Part shown: positions 1 to 10,031 of the stretch, piece by piece
Numbering within the stretch: position 1 is the first letter of the stretch
Layout: every line of letters begins with the position of its first letter
Assembly: GCF_020921035.1 (NCBI RefSeq)
Contig: NC_063157.1
Coordinates: 4,154,001-4,218,000, forward strand
DNA: 64,000 bases
Reading direction: 5' to 3'
Source: Rhodamnia argentea
Taxonomy: Eukaryota > Streptophyta > Magnoliopsida > Myrtales > Myrtaceae
Notes under the pieces: generated by a model
Told to the model about the DNA's origin: nothing
Databases searched by the model: none
The model's input: the letters and a program-made list of their open reading frames with translations, nothing else
Program-made: the position numbers and the translations under genes

Positions 1-267
1 ACACCTGATTTTAGAGTCTATAGATTGGATCAACAATGTGGGAGATGGGAGGAGGTGAGAAGCTTGGGCAATTCGGCTTTCTTCCTCTGCAACCTCTGCT
101 CGTTCGCGGTCTCGGCGCGCGAGGTCCACTGGTGTAAAGGGGATTGCATCTACTACGCGGGGAGGTCCTTTTCCTCCTATTTTTCGAAGGACAAAGTTAT
201 GATGTTCAGCTTGGCAGATTGTAGGCACAAGTGCCCGGACTTCTCTGTTTTATTTAAGGATAATTAG
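1..267 (+). CDS. F-box/DUF295 (SKIP23-like) protein, 3' end only
   Basis: The reading frame is open from base 1 and stops at 265-267, giving the last 88 residues of an F-box protein whose start lies outside the window. The visible part is the C-terminal DUF295 region. It has the family string YRLDQQCGRWEEVRSLGNSA, then FAVSAREV and a GDCIYY-like turn, and ends in FSLADCRHKCPDFSVLF. The same strings occur in the four other F-box copies here (7877, 20757, 56288, 58966). Proteins of this family are SCF ubiquitin-ligase adaptors: the F-box binds SKP1 and the DUF295 part is thought to take the substrate. No break is visible in this fragment. It is the F-box member of unit A, on the strand opposite the SSL gene downstream. 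Confidence 0.85.
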   Translation, partial: TPDFRVYRLDQQCGRWEEVRSLGNSAFFLCNLCSFAVSAREVHWCKGDCIYYAGRSFSSYFSKDKVMMFSLADCRHKCPDFSVLFKDN

Positions 268-2328
268 GTTATGGGGGACGAGACTATGTGGGATGCATTT
301 ATTTGTAGTCTTCGGAATACGTAAAATGAGAACCAGAAGACTCAACCGATTCTCATTCTAGATGTAAAAAGATTAAACTTCATTTTAAGGAAAAAAAGAA
401 AGAACTTTATTAAGATTACTCTAAAATGAACTCGAAAAAAATGCCCCGACTAATTGTCTCTACACTTGTGTAATGTCATATTTGAAAGTTTGATTCGTTT
501 AATGTGATTTTTGAACTTTTTTTAATGTTCAGCGTACTCATTTTATCTAATCAAATAAGTGAAAAAGTCAACATAAGTTCCCAAGCTATTAGGAAATGTG
601 CAACCTGACTCCTAATCTCTCAAATTTTCAATAACAAAGTCAAATAAATCATTCGGTATTTTTCGTAGGTTCTCATAGTCACATTATTGCCCAAAATTTA
701 GCTTATGATCTCCATTTCTGCTCGTATAGAAATCATAAAGTAAAATATACTTATATGGAACTATAACAGCATGTAAAAAGATGATAGAAAGATTGCATAT
801 TTGTTGTTGATTTAGGAAATAGATTCAAAACAGATAAAATTTCGTTATATCCTGTTCATAATTTTTTACACTTAAAAAATTTTCAAGCTTGGTGTTTCGT
901 ATTTTCTTCATTAAATTTAGTTAAGTATGTCTTTTATTTTTGTGAAAATATCATTTCTTATAATACAAAAAACACATTGGTTTAACTAAATTAGATGAGA
1001 AAATAACAAACACAAAGCTTGAATTTTTAACTTAGGTAGAGTGACTCTAGCGGAACCTACCCTATTGGGACCGATTCTCGATCTTTGAAACTTGAAACCT
1101 ATTTATATACCCTGGTATGGACCCCGCACCCGACCATCTCAGCCTGGTCTGATTTCGGGGTCTACCCGAGAACCGACCAATTTCTTATTTATTTTCGATG
1201 TCATTACAAGATCACCCACCATTCATTTCTAATTTGGTTGTTCCTTGGTGCGATCCCTCTTTAGTTAACATTCGTATGGTGCAATTTCTACATATATATG
1301 CTTCATATATGCTAGTCACGCAATACCCATTTTCATTTGGTGAATATTGATTGAAATACATATCTATGTTTCCCTTTCCCAATATCTCATGACATAGCCA
1401 AGTTTTGTTTTTCCGTGCCCAGTTGTTTTCATTTTTGCAAGTGTGAACTCTTGCAATCTCACTATTTAGGGAAAACGACACTAAAGTACTTAAATTTTGG
1501 TTCAATGTGTGCAATGTCATTCTTACACTTTTTTATTTGTTCAACATGATCTTGGACCTACTCCTAAATGTTCAATATAGTCCATAAATTTTCAATCTAT
1601 TGCCTCAATTTTCTATAATAATGTCAAATGAGTTATTCGGTGCTTTTCACAAGTTTTTATAATTGCACTATTGCCCATATTTTTTTATGAATATCTTTTT
1701 CATTTCAAGAATGACAATGCACAATGGGCAAAAATTTAGAGACTATTAGTATCACTATCCCCATTTCTTTACTCTTGAACTCAACGGACAATTTTATGTG
1801 ACTTCATTTGAAACACATACCATATTGCCTGCTTATGGAAATGTGGCATTTTTTTTTTAAGACGAAAACTTTTCTACCTAATTAACTTTTGGGTTAGATT
1901 TCCTAACAATATCGATACCGGACTTTTTATTGAACTATTGTCGAAAATTTCGGTATTTTTTTCTCGTACGGGACTAAACTCACTTTCCCAATTGAGTCAA
2001 ATGCTAGCCATCCATATACTCGGGCTCAAAAAATATTTGGGATTAATGGTGGGGAGACGGACCGACGGAATAACTCTGCTTTGATACCACCCAATTCAGA
2101 TCTCAAAGCACCATTATACTTTGTTTATTTGACCAAAGATGTTTCCAAATGCGCCAATATCTTAACATGAGAGATGACGCCTTTAACATAAATAAAGGGG
2201 AAATCTAAGACGATAGCACATAAATGCGCATCAAAAGCAATATCACTTTCATCAATGTTGAAAGCTGGTCCTCTTGTTATTCCAGCAATATTCACGACAT
2301 GATAAGGGCATCCTCGTTCGACCGACCT
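268..2328. other. Intergenic spacer between the F-box and SSL genes of unit A
   Basis: AT-rich, with no supported gene. The first about 100 bases match the 3' flank of the F-box copy at 7877-8877 (a shared motif of GAGACTAT, GGATGCATTT and TTTGTAGTCTT). Two stretches, about 430-620 and 1450-1750, belong to a dispersed repeat seen again at about 21855-22160: short lines resembling 'cactaaa...gcaatgtca...' followed by 'cattttatctaatc'. Near 2082-2095 there is a reverse-complement primer-binding-like string (CTTTGATACCA), too little to call an element. Confidence 0.5.
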
Positions 2329-4975
2329 CTAATCCAATTTCAGGCGAAGGATGTGAGGATAGTGTAGGGAGCCGCAGTACAGGTAGTCGCCAATCTTGGT
2401 CCCGCTCGATAATAATGACAACTTAGGATCGTAATAATGCGCCACCGGCTTTCCCTCTGTATCCACTTGAAAAATTCCGCTGTTCTTCTCCATCGCCGGT
2501 CGTTTGTTTAGCCTCTCCATGATCGCAATAGCTTTTCTTATGAACGGATGCTTCAACGCCAAATCCCACGACATCGACTTTCCCTGCGGAAAAGATTCAT
2601 ATGTCACGCGGACAAAACAATGCCATCATAAAAAAATGAACGTTTGGAAACATTTCTCTAAAAATGATCTTATATCGCTCAGAATACTTAGTTAATAAAA
2701 ATTATTACTAACAATAATTTATGTCTAAATATTTTCGTAAATGATGAATATACGTTTCGTTCATCCATTTTTGCGAGCGATACAAACGGTCATTTTTAAA
2801 AATATACTTTGCAAATCATTGAAGTTTCCACGGGACAAACTAAGCCTAAATTAACAAGAATTGTAATGCATATACCTAAAGACTAATGAAAGAGAAACTC
2901 ATTGGCGATGATCTACTCACTCACCGTGGACAGCGCAATCCAGTAGTGCCCTTCTCCATCGTATCTGATGTTGTCGGGATAACCCGGCAAGCCGTGGATG
3001 AATGTGTCGATATGTCCTGTTCGATCGCCATTTATATAGTACCTCTTGCACCACCTCCTACAGAACCCAAACCAGCCATAGTTTATATAACTCGTAAGTT
3101 CGTGAGGATTTTGGCAAAAGAAGTCCTTGTGAACATCACGTCGAACTCACATGACAGTTTCGCAGAAGATCACGAAGCTCTGGTCGGGCGAGAGCGCGAC
3201 CCCGTTGGGAAAGTAGAGATCCCGAGCTAGCACTCTGGTTTCTTTGGTTGCCGGGTCGTAGCTCAAGAACCTCCCGTGCGGCCGACCCTCCAAGAAGTCC
3301 CAAATGAACTCCTTGAAGGTGTACTTGTACGAGGCGTCGGTGAAGTATATTGTCCCATCACGGGCCACGGCCGCAGCGTCCGTGAGTTTGAACTTCACGC
3401 CTTCCGCCTCATCTGTTAGTAGCTCCATGGTTCCGTCTTTGCTCACGTTCAGTAGGCCCTGTTTCATATGACAGTTTCAATAGAATCAATACTAACAATG
3501 CCTATCATTCGAAAGTCCCCTCCTCTTCCCCCCTCCTCTCTCTCTAGATATAAATGGTTTAGGGCATAACAATAATTAAACACATTCTTAAATTTGCTCA
3601 CTTCTCCGCCTCAAAACATCGGAGATTGGATAATTGCCCAAAAGAGAAGAGAATTACCGAAAAAGTCCTAAACTTTTTATAATTATTTCGATTAAGTCAA
3701 AAACCTTTTGTATTTGTACCAATTCAATCCATCCTACCAATTATGACTGAAAATTGCCGATGTGGCAATTTTTAATACTATTTTTTCAATTTTTTATTTT
3801 TTATTTTTATTTTTATTTTTCTTTCCCTATCTTCTTCTTCCTTCAACCAATCGTCGAGGTCCGGCAACTTGTGGGCCTCAGGCAAAGCTCGCTGCCCCTA
3901 GCGAGGCACTAGAAGAAAAGTTCATTTTGTAAAGACTAATTTATAACGATTTTGGATTATGAACATTAAAAGTAATGGTTCGCTTGCTTCAAAGTTAGTT
4001 TTATATCTATGCAAAATCAATAGACAGTGAATAAATATTCGATCATTTTGACCAAAAAAACAAATATATTCGATTATGTAATCTTGCTTATGGGCCTGAG
4101 GACGGCCCGATGTGCATCGGCCTATAATAGATCTGACGTGGACCAATACACCCAAGTAATTTATCTTTGTAAATCTTCTTTTTGCTACCTTATTTTTTGC
4201 TAGAATTCACCAATTAGGTAACGATGTTCACTCCGACCAAAAAATAAAATAAAAAGGGTAACGATGTTCAGCTGTCTTCATCTTCGCCCCCGAATAAACC
4301 CCCCAAAAAAAATTGTCTTGGCACGAGAAAATATTGCGTACAGACTTGAGAAAGCTGATATGGTCCAGAAGATCATTTATTTTTCGACACGTGTCCATTG
4401 GGGCCCACTTCTCATCTATTGAATCTTCAACTTTGAAAACAGTCGTCAATGATTTCGAAACAATATCCCAAACATATTTAATTGCGGCGACAAATACATC
4501 TCACAGACCATGTGTAAATCGGACGGTTGTTACTGACCTTGAAGGGGTCGCAAACAATAACTTCGCCGTCGCGCCCTAGGGCGAGGCCAAGTGGCCTCCC
4601 GCCGGTGTTGACCCAGTCCTCCACCGCGGAGTCGCCACCCGAGTCGCTCACCCTGACCCGCTTTACCCACCCGTCTGCGCAGCCCACGTAGATGTCCCCC
4701 GACGCCGGGTCGTACGCCACGTCCTCAGGCCCCACCATCCGCCCGGCCCCGACCATCTCCGCGCCGCGCAGCATGCGGCCGTTCTCCCGCGGGGCAGCGA
4801 CCGTCACGGATAGGCCTTCGAAGGGCAGCGGAGCCGGGTCTAAGGGCTCATGTCGGTACAGGACTGTGACTGCTAGAATTGGAGCCAAGATTGATAGGAG
4901 AGGGACGGTGAGTGAGGGCTTGAGCGAGGATTTGGCTGGCCGCGGCGGCGGCAAGTCGGTTCTTGACTCGGACAT
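2329..4975 (-). CDS. Strictosidine synthase-like protein (SSL), unit A, four exons, intact
   Basis: Exons read right to left: 4538-4975, 3151-3458, 2925-3057 and 2329-2583. The introns are GT-AG, and the total of 1134 nt encodes 377 residues with a TAG stop. Residues about 20-42 form one hydrophobic segment ([20 protein letters not shown]), so a type II membrane or secretory-pathway protein is likely. The six-bladed propeller region follows, with [77 protein letters not shown] and a C-terminal [20 protein letters not shown]. This is the plant 'adipocyte plasma membrane-associated protein-like' branch. Such proteins are not expected to make strictosidine, since that activity is confined to true STR enzymes, and their substrate is unknown. 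I start at 4975 because the paralogue begins at the same residue. The frame also stays open upstream to 5134. It lies tail to tail with the F-box gene at 1-267. Confidence 0.88.
3650..3915. repeat. Half of a foldback (long-TIR) element in SSL intron 1
   Basis: One arm of the dispersed family whose consensus reads like 'aaaaaagtcctaaac..., gtaccaattcaatcc..., aattttgaccgaaa..., gacgtggca'. It continues into pyrimidine-rich sequence and a short GC-rich core (about 3840-3912) with 'gctcgctgcccctagcgaggc'. The opposite arm, present in the full copy at 11640-12240, is missing. It lies inside intron 1 of the unit A SSL gene. Confidence 0.55.
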
Positions 4976-7876
4976 GTGAACGGCGACGAGGAGAAGTTGG
5001 CGGCGGATGTTCCTGCGAGTATAAAGCTCGGCGAGAGAATCAGGAAATGGATCGTCGTCTTTCTTCACTTTGGTTCCGAGGCGAGGCTGAAATAGCTGTT
5101 GAAGCGGATGCGGCTCTATCTCTTCGGGCAACAAATCTTAGATATTTGCTCGTTATCCTCACTTGTTTAGGTTTTTGCCGTCGCACGTCTCTGTCCACTA
5201 GCCACGTGGCTGTCATGAAGACCTTTCGGTCAAGGGCGAAAATGTCCTTTTCTTTTTCTTTAAGAAAATTTTCATTGGTACATGGTTTCAATACAAAACC
5301 AATTATAAAATATTACAAATCTAGTGCGGATCTGAAAAACAAACAACTTGATATAACCCGCAAAAACTTTTTCTTTCCACAAGAACTGATCAGTCATATC
5401 ATCATAGCACAATCGGTGGTTAATCATTAAAACTCCCATCATCATCGCCGATAAGCACACGTCGAAATCTTCTTCTATAGTAATTACGGTTTTATTATAA
5501 GCACCCAAATTCGACGTCTCTAGCACTATCATCGTACGGAGATTATAACAATACTTAGAATTATCAAACATTAAAAATATTCATCGAAATCGTACATCAC
5601 TCTTTTCGTAACGTTTTAAAATATCTCGTGTATTACGAAGGCTATTATCGCATAGAAAAAAGTAATTTTTTTCATTTGTTCACTTAGCAAGTGCCCAATA
5701 TATATAGACACACACCTAAAAGGAAGGAATTTAGTGAAAATTATAAATAAGTGATGAAGATCTTGCCAATTTCTATTGAAATTACAATTTAATATGCCAC
5801 TACATGATCATGAAAGCGCTCACTTCCTTATGTGCTTACATCACTAATGTACAACCGCTAGACAAAATAAGATGACATATAAAATCTTATATCACGTAAC
5901 AAAAAATTCAAACATAATCTAAATTTCGGATGATATATGACATAGTTATAATCCCCCCCTTCTTTTTAGAATCCAATAGTGGAATATTGATACTCAAATT
6001 AAGATCAATTATGTGTACGCACTTGTTTACATTATCATGAAGTTGCATACTTTATTATGTGTTTAGGAGCATCACTTGCCTAAATATTTTTTAAGACCAT
6101 AAAAATAATATCGTTCATTCATCGTTATAAACGATATAAATAATCATTTATAGATAATGTTTTGCAAATTTTTCATATTCCGTGAGACAAATGGTCCCTA
6201 AATTGCTTTTACGCCAATTTGTCTACAAACTATACGTCCAACCGTTCAATAAACCTACCGGATAAGTGATGTCGAGCCTACGGTCGCGACTCTCTCGAGG
6301 TGGACCCCAAGGGAGCTAACAGATTGCTAGTCGGGCACAAACAATTCTCTCGAGATGGGGCACTTATGCTTCACATAGACTCTCTCAAACCCAATGGACG
6401 GCGGCTTGGCTTTTCTCATTAATTCTTTATATTGTCTTTAGGGTTGGTACTAAACTTTTTCTCTGTGTTATTTCAATGTGAAGAAATTCATAAGGTTAGG
6501 GATTTACTCGTATAAATATGCGCTTTACCTTCATCTGATGCAATTTGTTTCTTTCCATCGTACAGAAAATTGGGAGATTTTTTCAGTGCACTTTCTTCTT
6601 TTACGTTTCGAGCATACGCTTGCAATTTTACTTGTGTCTATCTGTTTCCTTGCATTAGTTACTATCAAAGCCTGGAAGGACTGTAGGAACGTGATCACTG
6701 GTAACAATTCGACGGGATATGCAATAGACTATAAACACTGCAAGCTGAAAATTGGCATCTTAATGCCGGAGAGAAACCTGGACGGGGACGAAGAAAGGGA
6801 TACGTGTCAAAAAAGTCATAAACTTATTATATTGGTGTCAATTCAATACTAAATTTTTTAATTGTTTCAATTTAGTCATAAATCTATTTATTTGTGCCAA
6901 TTGAGTGCATTCGGCCAATTTTGACCCGAAATTAATGACATGGGTGCCGGTCGTCCTACGTGACATGGATGACACTGATGTGAGATATTTTTTTTTTATA
7001 CTTTTTATTTTATAATAAGTTTTTTGGTTTTTCTTTATCTTTTCTTTACTCTTTTTTTTTTTGTTGCTGTTGTAAAGTATTCCCCAATGTTGAGTCGGTC
7101 ATATAATGAAATCGGTTAAAGAAGGAAATTCAATTTGGACGCTACTTGCCTTCAAGATGCAAGCTGGACGTTTTACTTGTCAAACTTCAATGCCTCTATT
7201 CTGACGTGGAAAGACATCCGACTTCAACACCGCCGAAACAATTCCCAATGTTCTACAATACAAGCTCTTGAGAATTATACCGAATAAAACTTTACTATTT
7301 TTAACGTGGATGGAGATAATTCGATATATATCGAATTTGAAAAGCATCCCAGATATATATATATATGGTATATCATAAAGACTTGCCTTGGCATGGACAA
7401 GAAAAGATTAGATTTTCCAAGGTTTACTATCAAAATCAAACGGATAAATCTGAAAGCTATTCGAACGAAATTCCGTCATCAAAATTGAAAAACAAAAATC
7501 CTCCTTTATTATTGTTCTTTTTTATTTTGCTCGGGGAAGATAAACGAACTTCATCACTTCATTTAAAAAAAAAAAAAAAAACAGGGGCCTCGGAAACAAT
7601 GAGGTTCCATAAAGTACTAGGGGATAGTAAGCCAGGCCCTCGGAAGGTAGTTGCGTCTATTTGCTTCTCTCAAACAGAGGGCTAGACAGCATATCTTTCG
7701 AAATGGGCCATCTCCAATTTGTGGGCCTTGATAAGAATTGGGCCGTAGATACCTGCACTAAAGGAGAGCTGTCCAACTGTGTAAGCCCAAACCCTCTTCT
7801 CGCGGCGTGACGATTTTTCCTTCTCCTCCTTCCTATAGCATCTGCGATCGCTTGTGCAGAAAACGCAGGAGCTCGC
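4976..7876. other. Intergenic spacer between units A and B
   Basis: AT-rich spacer with no supported gene. The open frames here are short and have no family resemblance. Around 7085-7290 is a block clearly paralogous to about 20150-20330: both read 'gaaggaaattcaat.tggac.ctact', 'ttcaagatgcaag' and 'acaagctcttgag.att'. It precedes the F-box gene in both units and so marks the left edge of the duplicated unit. A dispersed foldback arm lies at about 6806-7090. Confidence 0.5.
6806..7090. repeat. Arm of a dispersed foldback element
   Basis: Begins with 'aaaaaagtcataaac', followed by 'gtgtcaattcaatac', 'gtgccaattgagtgcattcgg', 'ccaattttgacc', a 'gacatgg' repeat and a T-rich tract. It is the same family as 3650-3915 and 11640-12240. 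Only one arm is seen. Confidence 0.5.
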
Positions 7877-8877
7877 ATGGAGGGAACCACGAAACGTTCA
7901 TGGTCTGATCTCCCGCCAGAGATTCTCTCCATGATCGGCACTCGGCTCCACACTTGCACGGACGTCCTCCGGTTCCATAGCGTCTGCTCTTCGTTCCACT
8001 CATCGATCCCCCAGCCTGCCCCACGATTCCCTCTCCGAATACCTTGCTCACCGAGGCCCCGACCTCTTCCTCCGCGAGAGCACGCTACGCCCTCGAGACG
8101 CCAGCGGACGGAGCCAGCTCTGGTCCCGAGCGATGGCTGGCGAAGCTCGAGGAGTTGGAGCTCGGGACATGCAGATCCTCAGCCTCTTCTCGCGGCTGCC
8201 AATCGTGTCCTTGCCCCCACAAGTTCTCAGAGGAACTGGATTCTCGCCAATTCCGAATGGTTGAAATTTGTAGAGAATACGCGCTCGAATGTGGCGGTAG
8301 AACCAGAGGCCTCGTTCAAGGTATGCTGAGAGTAGTGGTGCATCCGGATTGTGCATGGACCGGTCTAGATCAGTGTTTCGTTTATCACATCGATGACGAA
8401 ATGGAATTATGGTATTGGAAATATGGGGATGAGAATTGGAGCCATTTAGGCTGGGGTTACGAGGACATTGTAGTCTACCAAGGCAAAATCTCCGTTGTCC
8501 ATTATTCTGGATCGGTTTCGCTAATTGATTCATCTTTCAGATTTCGAAGGTTCTCACAGCCAACCGGAAGCATCTGTGGTGATCTTTACGTAGTGGACGA
8601 ATACAGTACATTTGGCGGGACGAGTGATTTTAGAGCCTATAGATTAGATCGACAGCTTCGGGAATGGGACGAGGTGAGAAGCTTAGGCAATTCGGCTTTC
8701 TTCGTCTACAACGGCCGGCCGTTCGCGGTCTCGGTGCGCAAGCTTGATGGGTGTGAAGAGGATTGCATCTGCTATGTGGGGGAAGGCCATTTCTGTTCCT
8801 CGAGGGAGGGCGTTAAGGTGTTCAGCTTGGCGGATCGTAGCCACAAGGACATGAGGTTTTCTGGTTTATTTCGTTGA
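7877..8877 (+). pseudogene. F-box/DUF295 pseudogene, unit B
   Basis: The start is intact (MEGTTKRSWSDLPPEILSMI) and the N-terminal F-box is readable: TDVLRFHSVCSSFHSS. Compared with the intact copy at 20757, the frame is disturbed by at least three small indels. There is one extra C in the run near 8060, two bases are missing near 8086, and one base is missing near 8168. The frame recovers after about 8240. It then reads the normal DUF295 region (QCFVYHIDDEMELWYWKYGD, DIVVYQGK, YRLDRQLREWDEVRSLGNSA) to a TGA at 8875-8877. A protein starting inside the second frame would lack the F-box. The gene therefore looks recently inactivated. It occupies the same place in unit B as 20757-21833 does in unit C. 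Confidence 0.8.
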
Positions 8878-10031
8878 TGAAGAAGGGGCAATTAAAGTTA
8901 TGGGGATGAGACTATCTCCGGATGCATTTTATGTTTGTAGTCTTTGGAATTCCAAAAATGAAAACCGGAAAGATTAAACTGTTAAGATTACTCTAGAATG
9001 AATTCAAAAGAATGCAAATTGTATCCAGGGAAATAATCGACGTCTTCTTTCATTGGAGACTTCATATTCGGATCGAGAGGATTTGATATAAACCTTTTAA
9101 CGAATTACTAATATTATCTTTTGAATCAATTTTGATTGAAATCGTTGACGTGGAGGTTCAGTTAGCATTGGCCGCCTTAAGTGGTGCAGCCTATGCTAAC
9201 ATGGATAATTCTTGTCTAATTATTGATTTTTTATTTTTTCTTTTCTTAATCATTTTCACTTTTTTTACATCACAGGACCGATGCGGCCGCTTGCCACCGG
9301 GCGATGGCCAAGAAGCCCTTGCTTTGGCTGAGGGCTTTGCGAGCCACAACAAAGGTGTCGAGGCCTAGCTATGGTCGGTGAGGAGGTGGTGCCCTCGCCT
9401 AGTGACAGCCCTCTAGGCCATGTGAAGGAAAAAAATGAAAAAAAAAGAATTTAAAAAAGGAAATTCATAAATTGCCCACATCAACATCGAATGCGGCACA
9501 TAAGATGGCCAGCGTTGATTGGATTGCTACATTAGTGATTTCCAACTTAAATAGCCACAAGGACTACATTGGTAATTAGTCAAAAGGTTTATGACTAAAT
9601 TGGCATGTCATCAAGAGAATTTGAACTAAATTGGCACCCACTTCAGAACCAGCTGCGGCACATAGGACGGTCAATACCGACGAAACCGCTACATCAACAA
9701 TTTTCCAATTAAAGTTGTTAGAAGGACTACATTGGTAATTCTTAAAAGATTTATGACTAAATTGATGAATCATCAAAAGATTGTGGAGCAAATTGATATA
9801 ATTAAAAGGTTTAGAATTAAATTGATCGTCGTACAATAGATTTACGACTTTTTTGGACGATTTTCCCGATGTTTGTACATTTATGAGTCTACTCAAGCTT
9901 TACCAGTTTCCTCTATGTCACGTCACTACCTATTATCCAACATACACTACTTGCATGACACCAGACCAGAAGGACCAAAGCAAAACTTCATCCAAATCAA
10001 GCGTAGCTTTTTTAATACAACAAGAAGCTTC
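8878..10031. other. Spacer between the F-box pseudogene and SSL of unit B
   Basis: The first about 120 bases are the conserved F-box 3' flank. Most of the rest, about 9075-9870, is foldback-repeat sequence (listed separately). The last about 150 bases match about 22630-22810 in unit C ('ttgcatgacaccaga', 'aaaacttcatccaaatcaa'), the shared 3' flank of the SSL genes. No gene is supported. Confidence 0.5.
9075..9870. repeat. Foldback element, rearranged, with a duplicated right arm
   Basis: A GC-rich centre (about 9290-9420, 'gctttggctgagggctttgcgag') is flanked by a weak left arm and by two consecutive copies of the right arm. The arm pattern 'gactacattggtaatt...aaaggtttatgactaaattggc' occurs at about 9560-9640 and again at about 9722-9800. 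The terminus at about 9838-9868 reads 'tttacgacttttttggacgattttcccg', matching the termini of the other members. Confidence 0.5.

Noticed and set aside
2075-2100. Reverse-complement primer-site-like word CTTTGATACCA (also near 30770 and 58610)
   Set aside because: Too short, with no LTRs or coding traces next to it. At most, debris of old copia-type elements.
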